Below, piece by piece: positions 33,161 through 42,584 of a stretch of DNA of 64,000 nucleotides. Source of the stretch: Jaltomata sinuosa (taxonomy: Eukaryota; Streptophyta; Magnoliopsida; Solanales; Solanaceae); the NCBI GenBank assembly GCA_003996215.1, contig QJPP01005197.1:1-64000 (forward strand). Reading direction: 5' to 3'. Made by a program: the position numbers and the translations under genes. The notes beneath the pieces are model-generated. The model had not been told where the DNA came from. It did not search any database and saw only the letters and a list, made by a program, of their open reading frames with translations. Every line of letters begins with the position of its first letter. Position 1 is the first letter of the stretch.

Positions 33161-35436
33161 ATGGCTCCAAAATCAAAGCTACAGCGAGGGGGGGCCGAGA
33201 ACCAAAGACACTCCGCTCTCAACTCGGCTTAAGGATTACCCTACAGATTTTGATGCCGAGAAGAGTGTGTCTGATGACGCCCCCCTCATCTGGTCTGTAC
33301 AAAGGAAGCTAGTGGTATCCTCCTCTCGCTCTGAAGAGGTGGTGACCAACTCACCACAGGACAAGTAAGCATCCTCCTCCGACTCATTGGAATCCGGCAC
33401 AGAAAGTAAAGACGAACCTATAAGCAAGGAATTGGTAACTCATGTTTCTAGTGGTGCTAAAGAGGGATCTGGAGATGAGGAAGCCTCCGGCTCTTAACAT
33501 GATTCTGACTAGGTTGAGAGAGAAGGGGCAGACTCTGACACAGAGATGACTACGCCGGAGTAGAGCACCTCTTCTCCGACTGTTCCTAGAGCTACAATAG
33601 GACGTGCGAGAGAAATGGTGAGATGGGTTGTTGAAGGTTGAAGGTCATTTATGACTACGTCCTTGTAGAGACTGGACGAGGTCATCTGAGGAAGCCTATT
33701 GCTGAAGAATGGAGGATTGATCCTTTCAAACTAAACAAGTTCCCCAAGTTGGGTGACTATTTCAGACACTACAAATTGGGCTGGACTACCAAGCCCCTCC
33801 CCGACTACCAACCAACTCTCGTAAGGGAGTTCTATGCCAATTATCAAGCCATATAGGAGGGGTTGCACAAGAAAGGCTAAAAGGTCACAGAATTGCCCGC
33901 TCTTGAGAGCGTTCCAGTTAGAGAAGTTCCCGCCAACATCTCAGCAGAAACAATAAACCGGTTTTTATTTGGGCCGGGCTACAAGGCACACACAGACCTG
34001 GTTGACTATGAGTATCGGGTGCATCATAAGGAGAAATGGACTAAATGGTTGGCTAAACGCCTGACCACAATCGGCACACTGGTATGGCCCAAATAAGACA
34101 AATCTGTCATTCCGAAGGCCTCCCTATCCTTTGAAGCTAACTTTTGTTGGGCAATTGTTTGACTCAGATTGATGTCAACCAGTGCCGATAACCAGCTGAC
34201 TTGAAGAGCCATCTAGTAGCCTACCTCGTGTCTAAATAGAATTTGAATTTTGGGCGGATCATCGCTGAAGAAATCAGAGACAGAGTGACCAAGCCTGCCT
34301 CCTCCTACCCATTCCCTTGTTTGATCACAAAATTATGTGAGGAGGCCCGGGTGCCCAGGTTTGGAGGGTTGGATCGCCCTGTTCGAGCTGTATGGACCCA
34401 CCATCCGGAGAGGTCCAAGGATGAGACTAGAGTGATTGGGTTGACCGGTACTACAGAACCACTGGCTCTAACTCTTGAGGAGCATGTCCCAACACCAAAT
34501 GTGATAGTGTCCCCCACTACTAGACCTACCCTACAGGGTAGTCAGTCGGAGTAGAAAGTTACTGGCCCATCCACCTCGACAGCTGAGCCAGGCCCCTCCG
34601 CAGCACCTTCAGACACTGATTCTGTCGCTATCTTCGCATTTCACTCGGCAAACTTCGCAAACACTATCCAGTGGACACTTGATCTCAAAAATCAAATGAA
34701 TATGTTTTCCCTACAGTTTCAGCCAATTATGAATGCTTCCATTCAAAGGTCCATGACACCATTCCTTACCGTCAATGCCCAGCTAAGTGCTTTGGAGGAT
34801 AGGGTGGATGAGCGCTTAAAGGAGATGGGTGCGCTTGAGTTGGCTGATATGAAAAAGGAGATTGTGTAGTTGAGGGTTGATGTTGATAAGTTTAAGAATC
34901 CTCCACCGACCCCAGTACCACCACCCATAGTGCTTCCCCAAGCCACAGAGGAGCCTGAGCTAAATCTGTGGGATTTTGTCGATCCCGAGCTCCGTATGGC
35001 TTATTTAGGAGTAAATACAGAAAAGGAGAATGTCAAGGAACCCCCTGCTGAGCCTGCCCCTCACAAGAGAAAAAGGAGACGCAAAGATAAGCAAGTTCAA
35101 GAGGGAGAGGCTCTACTTAGCCCGAAGTCTCAGAAGAAGAAAGAGGAGAGAGCTGAAAAGAGGGCCCGAAGAGAGCTGGAAAGAGCAACAAAAGAGTCTT
35201 CGGCCATGCATCAGATTGAGGTAGATGGTCGAGGCAGAGGTGGGTCAGCTAGTGGTGCTGCTAGCGAGATGGAGATTTCATCTTTAGACCCCATTGTGGG
35301 AGCGGTTACTGATGAAGCTGTGAGGGCAACTGTCGATATTGAGGAAAGGTCTTCAAAGGCAACCTCTATTGAGGAAAGCACTACGGGTGCCTGTCTTGAG
35401 GGCCCGAAGGATGCGACACCCGGTACGGGCGCTTAG
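33161..35436 (+). pseudogene. Element C env-like / Athila extra-ORF region
   Basis: The first ATG at 33161 starts MAPKSKLQRGG and stops within 25 codons. Recognisable blocks follow in several frames: VREFYANYQAI (to 33854), VREVPANISAETINRFLFGP (33893-34096), a stretch ending near TSADNQLT at 34200, and IIAEEIRDRVTK, SYPFPCLITKLCEEARVP (34243-34554). This resembles the 'putative plant transposon protein' domain found with Athila elements. The last part (34870-35436) is Pro-rich, then highly charged with KRKRRRKDK and a Lys/Arg/Glu helix, possibly a nuclear signal. I see no signal peptide or membrane span, so a true envelope is not supported. Confidence 0.7.
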
Positions 35437-36997
35437 GCACCATAGGTATGTTCTCAACCCCATTTGTTATATATTTTTGTGCATTGAGGGCGATGGCCTT
35501 TTCTTTTTGGTGAGTTGGGCATGTATGGGTTGAGTTGGTTTTTGATGGGTTATTGGCTAAGTCTGAGTAGCCCAGAGACTCGATTCATGCTGCGATAGTA
35601 AATCAGGCGCTGTATGGGAGTCAACTCATGAGGGTACTCACAAGGTACCCGATTCTTTAGGGTTTTCTGGCCTGTGTTCTTTCCCTAAGGAGTTTAATTG
35701 CTGGTGAACCGACATGTTTAGGATAGGTTGTATATAGTAAAAGAAGAAAAGGAACTTAGTGCAGTCTATATGTGTGATTTTTGAACTAATTTTGATATGA
35801 AAAATGGAGACCCCTCCAATTTTGTGTTTATTAGTATCTGGATTTGATAGACTAACCATTGTGGATCCTCGTGTGACATTATATATATTGATCTGATAAT
35901 GGGCTTAAGCAGCGCATAAACCTAGTTGGAAGCGTGTGACTGTCGACTCTGTGCCATATGTGTGTGAGCTGAATTTGTCTGGTTCTTGCTTTGTGTGCCA
36001 AGCTAGAACTTGCCCGGTTAGTCTTGCCAAGGTCGTAGAATAGTTGGTTAGGAAAGGATCATAGGCCATTTTTGAATTAGTCCACTCGATCCCAAAAGAC
36101 CAACCAAATGATGTAATACCCTTTGATCCCTAATTTTGAGCCTAAATAGACCTGTTTTGTTGTTTAACCTAATCACCTTCCCTGAATTTTTGCAAAACCT
36201 TTAGTTTGGCCTTGATCTCTCCTTAGACATCGTGTACCTCAACACAGGCAAATTGCCTAAGTTGAGGGTGGCTACTGTAGAGGTGAGTAAGGAGTAGGGG
36301 TATGAAAAGAAAAGACTAGTAATGAAAAAAGGGAAATAACGGGTGCAGTGGCTTTGAAAAAAAAAAGAGAAGAGAATAAGATGATTGAAACACAAGCCGC
36401 ACCCGTCACTTATTGAAAAATAAACAAAAAAAGGGAGAAAAAAGGGTGGAAAAGAGGATAATTGGTTTGTTGGGTGGAGCCAAGTTAGCGTAGCCTCAAG
36501 GAGGGCATTAGTTACTATTGCCTATATTTACCATACCCGTCCCCAAGCCTACGTTACAAGCCGAGAAAGTCCTATAGTGATACTAACCCAACTGTTTGAA
36601 AGCTGAGGCACAAAAAATAAGGGCAAGACTATGGTATTGTGCATGCATTGTTTGAACATCTTTCTGAGTGTGAGTGCTTAGTTCAATCCCTGATATATTT
36701 GTACTACTGTGAGAATGGGACTTCTTTGTGGTAAGGGCACTAGAGCGACTTTGACTGCTAAATGCTAGTATGAATCTCACATGTGTATCGTCTGTTGATA
36801 ATGTAATGTCATCCTTGGATCCCGCTGTGTTATCTTTATGAATAGAACCTATGCACTGGTTTTGTCTTGAAAGAAAGGGGGGTACTCGTTATGAATTGAA
36901 TTGCTAAGCCATATGACTGTCTTAGTTCCTGGTTTTCTTTTTGCTTAAGCATCATTGTGTTTTGTTTTGTTTTGTCTGTTGCTTGAGGACAAGCAAA
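35437..36997 (+). other. 3' noncoding region of element C
   Basis: No domain was found in any frame. It contains the third copy of the AAGTCTGAGTAG motif (35558-35640), A-rich purine tracts (36340-36450), a 14-base copy of the polypurine-tract core (CTAAGTTGAGGGTG at 36257-36270) and the GAGGACAAGC box at about 36984, usual just upstream of Athila 3' LTRs. Confidence 0.7.
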
Positions 36998-37073
36998 GAT
37001 TCTAAGTTGAGGGTGTTGATGTGCCAGGATTTTACGATTCTAAGTTGAGGGTGTTGATGTGCCAGGATTTTAC
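36998..37073 (+). repeat. 38-bp tandem duplication across the polypurine tract / 3' LTR junction
   Basis: Two identical 38-bp copies (36998-37035, 37036-37073) each contain GTTGAGGGTGT followed by TGATGTGCCAGG, that is, the plus-strand primer and the first bases of the LTR. The second TGATG (37055) is the start of the full 3' LTR; the first (37017) is a stub. Confidence 0.93.
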
Positions 37074-38649
37074 GACACTTTTGACGATTAAAACATAGCA
37101 TTTTTAGGAGTTCATGAGCGTTTTTTGTTATATTTAATGTCATTTGTTAAGTGTGCAGGGACAAAGTATGAAATAGGAAAGAAAGCAAAAAAGTTGCAAT
37201 TTCTGGGCTAAAATGAAGCCACCACGGGCTTCACATCCACGACGGCCCATGGGGCTGACCGTCAAAGAGAGGCAGCAGGAATGTCAAGACTGGGCAACTC
37301 GGACGGGCTGGCAAACTGCCCGTGGCAGTCGCAACGGCCCATGGCGTCGCCTGTCAAGGTGGCCCAGCAGATAGTGCAAAGAGACAAGGAAGGATGGCGG
37401 GCTCCACGATTTCCCATCGCCAGCCCGACATCCCGTCGCCAGCCCGACATCCCGTCATAAGCTGCCCGTGGAAACCAGGCATGGGAACTACTAAGAGACC
37501 AGGCCAGGCGATGTGAGTCTGCTACGAGCGTCACAACTGTGATGGCCCGTCGACCTCCACTCGTAAGAATGTGCCATAGGACTTACTTGAAGACCCAATG
37601 AAGGACGACGGGCAGCCACGACGCCTGTCGCCTCAGCGACGGCCCGTGTGGCAACCCGTCGGAGCTAACCACATCCAGATTTCCCAGTTTAATTAGGATT
37701 TGGCTCTTTTGTCTATAAATACTTTCGCCTAGGTTTTATTTTTGGGAGTTCACGAATTATTTCCAAGTTACTTTCGGATATTTTGTCACTTTGCTTTTGG
37801 TGTTGAATTCGAAGACTAGTTCTTGATACTTTGAAGTGTTCTTGAGATTATTCTTCAAGATTCTGGTTTTTCTTATTCTTCTTTGTAAGTATCTTCTGAT
37901 TATTGATCAAACAAATATTGATTGCATGCGTATGAACATGAATAGCTAAATCCACAACTAGGGTTGTGGAAACCATGAAGGATCAACGATGTAGGCTAAG
38001 TACTTAGGTAATCTAGGAAGGTGTTCAAGCATGTATTGTTCCTCCCTTCACTTTGATTGCTTTTTAACGGTTGCAAACTTTAGAACTCGCCTTATCCTTA
38101 CTTGCCGGACCAAGAAGGTAACGGATGGGAAAAGGGTTGTAAACAACGAGATTCGAGGCTATCAACACTCGTCTAATAGCTTTACCTTGTCTAGGAATAG
38201 CTAATTTGGGATCAAGGGTAAGGGTTAGTAAAGTGACACCCGCGGCCGGACCAAGGCGTGTGGTGAGATTCACCTAGTTGTTGGACCAAGGAATTAGTTG
38301 AACCTAACTTTCTGATTCTGCATGCTAAGCACCAACTTAGTGAACCAAGTACGAAAGCCTTACTAAATTATGATCTCATGGGGACCATTGCCCTAGTCAC
38401 TTCTTTTATTGATAAATACTCTTGAAATTAACATTGGTTACCTGATACGTTATTGTTACAATAATTACTTGTTGCTACAAACCCCCCCTCCCCCTTTTCG
38501 GGAAATAACTGACTAAAATCTTGAAGTAAACACTAGTCGACCATAGTCCTTCCATATTCCTTGTGGGATCGACCCCAACCTTTAGTTGGGTTCAATATTT
38601 GAACAACGATCGCTTGTGCTTCTTTTAAAGGTGTAATTTAGGCACATCA
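37055..38649 (+). repeat. Element C 3' LTR (1595 bp)
   Basis: It runs from TGATGTGCC to a perfect inverted end GGCACATCA. It is collinear with 24158-25696, with TATAAATA at 37714-37721. It has a 30-bp block (about 38040-38070) and a C-rich run (38481-38495) not found in the 5' copy. CCAT follows, then O's chromodomain. Confidence 0.94.
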
Positions 38650-38885
38650 CCATGCTAAAGCGGCACCATGGGTATGGGGATTACATCATCAAGTGGAATG
38701 AGGTGTTATTTGATAAGGATCTTTGTTGTGAAGAGGAACCAGTTTTGATTCTTGATCGAGATGTCCGGAAATTAAGGAAAAAGGTGATCAGTATAGTAAA
38801 GGTTCAATGGAAGCATCATCTAATTGTGGAAGCCACTTGGGAAACTGAGAAGGACATGTGGGACAAGTACCCTCACCTGTTCTAG
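38650..38885 (+). pseudogene. Element O chromodomain (C-terminus of integrase)
   Basis: This is the continuation of O's integrase after element C. It reads YGDYIIKWNEVL, EEEPVLILDRDVRKLRKKV, IVKVQWKHHLIVEATWETEK and DMWDKYPHLF, then TAG. The aromatic/acidic pattern matches plant chromovirus chromodomains, which in the family bind modified histone tails and guide integration. This is the cleanest chromodomain in the window, without internal stops, although residues such as LIVEA deviate from the usual PVEEA. Confidence 0.88.
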
Positions 38886-38973
38886 GATACAGGTACTACT
38901 CTTTTCGCTCTTTAATTTTTGTATTTTCGGGTTTGATTATTCGGGGATGAACGATGGGTAAATTGGTATCGGT

Positions 38974-41113
38974 TGTAATGACCGGGTTCATTTTTATGGG
39001 TAAACCATTCATGCCAATTTTTAGAGTTAGAAAAATCTGAGTTTGGGAGTTTTAAATTCTAGGCTAGGCTAGCGTCGGCCAGTTTTGGAGTGAGGTACGG
39101 TATAGGGAAATCTAGGTAAGGATTGGGTTAAGTGTTTTAATTTGAGCTAGTTTTCCATTTAGCTAAGACATAAAGGAGTCCGGGGGACTTTTCAAAATCG
39201 AATTAGGGTAAGTAGAACTCCCGGTATCGAGGTTGACGTGAAAGGATTATTCAGGGACGTTGGAAAAATAAGTGTGTTGTAAAATGAGGAAATTTGAGGG
39301 ACTTTATGACTTTCTATCCTATGTCAACTACTGTAGCAGTTGAAACACCACTATAGCAACCTCCGCCGTAGCGGAGAAAATACCGCTACAGCGGAAGTCA
39401 ACGTCGGTCAGTTTCTGCCATAGCGGTCGACTCTGCTATGGCAGTACCGCTATAGCGGAGTGGACCGCTATAGCAGAGCATGATGAGATTTAATGCAGAA
39501 ACTTCCCCAAAATAGTCAATTTTCAACAAAGACGTTTTGGGAGAAGAAGAGGGCAATTTTGGGTGATTTCCATCAGTTTTCCACCGTTTACATCCTAAAG
39601 GTAAGGTTTCTACTCCACAACCTTCGTACTATCTTTCCTAGTCTTTAGAATTTCTAGGAGTGGACTTGGGGGAAGGTTTGGAATGACCTAGGAATGGTAG
39701 AATCTAGGGAAAAGGGGGATTCTAGGGTGCTAGAGTTCTTGGGTCTTGGTTATTGATGATGGGTGATGATCACTTAGCCATAATTCTCTAAAGGTATCCA
39801 TTAAAATGATGAATTTAGGTGAATTAATGGTAGTAAATCTTGAGAAAGGGGTGGAATGATCATGATTTGATCTGGGGATTGGGATTTTGCATAATTTGGG
39901 TAATTTATGACAGTTAATTAACTATAGTTGTTGCATATTTGTTTCTATACCAAGAACAAGTAAGCGATCCTGAAAAGGGGAAAGCTCTTGTTCAATAGAG
40001 CTTGGAATATTTTGAGGTAGGTGATGATTATTGATTCCTGTATGCATTGTATATTTGTGTACTTTTGTCTAAGTGTTGTATGAGTTGCATGCTTAGGGAA
40101 TGAGTTAGGAATGTGTAAGGGTTTTGTTATCAGTCTTGTGAAATGAACTAGGCGTTATTCCTTGTTGGTTTACAAGTTTGATTATTCATTGTTTGTGATT
40201 GTGGATTCTGTGTGACATTCAGTTGATTCGGGTACCATGTATGGTATGGAATACTAATGGTTAGCTCGGGTACCACGCCTGGTAAAAGATAACAAATGGT
40301 TGGCTCGGGTACCACGCTTGGTATGGGATACTAACTGGTTGGCTCGGGTACCACGCCTGGTACAGGTTTACTTATTTGCATTGTGCATTTGATTTTGGTT
40401 CCATGAGTGGACCGGCTGTGTTTATGATTTATAATATTGCATATGGTCCTTGAGAGGTCAAATTAGTATTATTGTTCTGTGAGTTCGGTCTTGGTGTAGA
40501 CTGAGTTGCATGTTTAACACTTAGATGTTGTTTAAGGGGATACCAATGGTATATTTATTGATTATCATTGATTGTTGACCATGGTTATAAGGGTGGGTTA
40601 CATGTGGGAACAAGCTAGGAAGAGCTCTTGTACTGTTCATAAATTGCTTATTTGGAACTGGCTGATGATCCTACCAGTACACGGTGGTTGTGTACTGATT
40701 CTGCACTTGCGCTTCTTTTTTTGTGAGTACAGGCAATCTTCCAGCGGCTGACACGTGACCTCATTTGTAGTCTCAGCGCTTCCTGACATCAAGGATGAGC
40801 TATTTTGGTCAAGCTACCTTGGTCTCTTTCATTTTTAGTTATAGCCCACTTGTTTCAGGCTTAGACTCTTGCTTACTTTGGGGTTGCATCCCCGCATTTT
40901 AGATTTTGATAGTATTTTGGTACGATGACTTTTAGGTTCTAGGGAGGAATTTCCACAAGTTTATTTATATTAGTGTTGTTTTTGTTGATTATAGCTAGTT
41001 TTACTTATTGCACACTGGTTTTGAGCTGTTAGAACTGTTTAGTTTTGGGTCGTTGATGGTTCTCTCACCCGGGGGTTGGGTGGGTGCCACTCGCGGTGGT
41101 CTGGGTTGTGACA
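38974..41113 (+). repeat. Element O 3' LTR (2140 bp)
   Basis: It starts TGTAATGACCGGG and ends CTGGGTTGTGACA. It contains the palindrome cluster (39341-39482, perfect CCGCTATAGCGG at 39447-39458) and four 39-bp GGTACC units at 40223-40375. It is collinear with 6172-7954 over the part retained there, and with the LTRs of D and F. The next bases belong to the 1.04-kb repeat. Confidence 0.92.
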
Positions 41114-41202
41114 CAGTGTTTCTTTGACCTTCTGCCATTTGTCATTCCCTTAATTCGTGTTATTCTTTTTTTGAGTCTACAAAGGAAGACATCATATGTT
41201 TT
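41114..41202. repeat. 1.04-kb repeat, unit a (partial)
   Basis: Similar to 42225-42310 and 52860-52945 (CATTCCCTTAATTCGTG, AAGTCTACAAAGGAA). It is the flank into which O inserted on its left side and the miniature element on its right side. Confidence 0.75.
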
Positions 41203-41493
41203 TGTGATGACCCAGGCCACCAGTGACACTCTCCGCTCTGGGCCTAGACTCGCTCATCTTTAAAATACGTCACTAGAGTGTAAGGCCTGCTTACTTATAT
41301 ACCCAGCATCTCTCTTGTATTTTATCGATGTGGGACTTCTAATCCTAATCTAGATTGTCACATATACCCCCTCTTTTGGACTCAGCGTCCTCGCTGAGGT
41401 TTGCCCCACCTCATGGGATTTGAGGTTTGCCCTATCGCATGGGATTTTCCTAGAATCATGACTGAGATTTACTCTGCCTTACCAAAATTATCC
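41203..41493 (+). mobile_element. TRIM-like miniature LTR element, copy 1 (left LTR and part of the interior)
   Basis: The left terminal repeat is 41203-41362 (160 bp, TGTGATGACCCAGG to ATTGTCACA), with a TATATACCC stretch inside. About 130 bp of interior follow, then the sequence passes into the 1.04-kb repeat, so the right end is deleted. No Met primer site is visible, so 'TRIM-like' is based on size and paired terminal repeats in copy 2. It contains no 5S rRNA-like sequence. Confidence 0.65.
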
Positions 41494-41787
41494 TAAACAT
41501 CTTGAGTAAGAATATAAAATTATTGAAAGTTTTTTTTGTAACAAAAGATAAATTAGTAAAATAAAAAATCATGGGTGTGATACTTTGTTAGTGACTTGGT
41601 AGTTGAGTTCAAAATTAGTTAATATGAAGTCTAACAAATATTGCAAAACAAAAATATTTCAATACTGATTTGTATTTTATGCCCAAATTTCTTTAACATA
41701 AGTGGATGATTGATCCAAATCTTAACAATAATCTCTATCCGCTCAACTTGACCCAAATCTTTACAATATTTTCTACTTTTAAATAAG

Positions 41788-42175
41788 TTAGAACTCAATA
41801 TTATTTATAAAATATAAAATATATTTTTCCATTCTTAGGTATTTAACTACTTGACTTATATTACCAAACTTATTTATAGACTTTGGATGTTGTATCAGTT
41901 GGTGCTGTCGAGTTATTGGATTGAAAACACAGTAAATCATTATTTTATAAAAATAAAAAAGAATCAGATTATTACATGAGGCAAAAACCTCAATGTCATA
42001 GGGTAAAGTCATAGCACATTAAGTGAAACTTTGTGAATAGATTAGTTGCGTAGAACAATCCCTTTGAAGTTGGAATGATATTTTCGAAAATTTAGGATAA
42101 GAAGTCCCACCTTTAAGATTCTTGCATAACTTTACATTGAGCTGCAAATTTTAAGGGCAAGAGGGAGATGATCCC
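41788..42175 (-). pseudogene. F-box-associated-domain-like pseudogene fragment in unit b
   Basis: The minus-strand frame 41788-42012 (74 codons) reads MTLPYDIEVFASCNNLILFY, IYCVFNPITRQHQLIQHP and KYILYF. The pattern 'ASCNGLI... CNPITRQ...LP' is characteristic of the F-box-associated domain of plant F-box proteins. Upstream on the same strand (42012 to about 42175), in other frames, are KFSKISFQLQRDCSTQLIYS and AAQCKV, like the linker after an F-box. Stops and shifts show it is dead. An intact relative would be a substrate receptor of an SCF ubiquitin ligase. The identity is recognised by eye only. Confidence 0.6.
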
Positions 42176-42466
42176 CCCCACAACAATATTCTCATTCAAT
42201 TCTATACTCACTAATATTTCGTGGAGTTCCTCTGTCCTATTGCCATTTTTCATTCCCTTCGTTTGTGCAATTAATTTTTCAAGTCTAAAAGGAATGAAAT
42301 CAAAAGTTTTACATAAAACGAGTCACTATTTTCATTGGTTATAAATAGTATAGAACTTTATCAAAGAAATATTTGGAGCGATTATATGAAAGATCAGCAT
42401 GAACAATTAATGAACTAGATATGTTGATCTATAATGAATCTTACCCATTAAGAATTTAAATCTATA

Positions 42467-42468
<2 letters not shown>

Positions 42469-42513
<45 letters not shown>
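42469..42513. repeat. AT dinucleotide microsatellite
   Basis: About 22 AT/TA repeats, at a point where units d and c have only a short AATATATATAATG or AATAATGTG. The expansion is specific to unit b. Confidence 0.95.
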
Positions 42514-42515
<2 letters not shown>

Positions 42516-42584
42516 GATTATATAAGAGTATAGGTATGTTTAATGAGCTATTTTTTAACACGTGTGTTACACGTCCATTTCAAG

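Larger units (their letters stand above)
24158..38649 (+). mobile_element. Element C: 14.5-kb Athila-type Ty3/gypsy element inserted in O
   Basis: LTRs are 24158-25696 and 37055-38649, with 9-bp inverted ends TGATGTGCC and GGCACATCA. The primer site matches tRNA-Asp. Gag, protease, RT with FMDD, RNase H, integrase, a long spacer, an env-like region and a polypurine tract follow. The flanks share CCAT (24154-24157 and 38650-38653), a 4-bp or decayed 5-bp target duplication. Removing C joins O's integrase tail to its chromodomain. tRNA-Asp priming, large size and an extra region after pol are Athila hallmarks. All coding parts are interrupted. Confidence 0.94.
6172..41113 (+). mobile_element. 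Element O: old chromovirus backbone, split by elements B and C
   Basis: O's pieces in order are 5' LTR remainder 6172-7954, primer site 7959, Gag start 8226-8342, [B 8343-20012], rest of Gag, protease, RT, RNase H and integrase to 24157, [C 24158-38649], chromodomain 38650-38885, and 3' LTR 38974-41113. Taking out B, C and their target duplications leaves about 8.8 kb, plus roughly 0.4 kb of LTR lost left of the window to A's insertion. The reading frame of Gag is continuous across B. The integrase tail and chromodomain are continuous across C. All coding parts carry stops. D and F belong to the same family. Confidence 0.9.
41494..42584. repeat. 1.04-kb repeat, unit b
   Basis: Nearly full unit, collinear with 52091-53133. 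It is AT-rich, and includes a minus-strand F-box-like remnant (41788-42175) and an AT microsatellite. The site where the miniature element sits in units a and c is empty here (around 42305). It ends abruptly at 42584, where element D's RT begins. Confidence 0.85.

Noticed and set aside
33161..35436. A true retroviral envelope gene in element C
   Set aside because: No signal peptide, cleavage site or transmembrane segment is readable; only the plant Athila extra-ORF similarity is supported.
37262..37534. Frames of 64-90 codons on both strands in element C's 3' LTR
   Set aside because: Same cause as above; the 5' LTR does not keep the frames open.
41203..41362. Cassandra-type TRIM with 5S rRNA promoter
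   Set aside because: No 5S A-box, intermediate element or C-box sequence is visible in the 160-bp repeat.
42469..42513. AT repeat as a replication origin or scaffold attachment region
   Set aside because: A simple dinucleotide run present in only one repeat unit is better explained as a microsatellite expansion.
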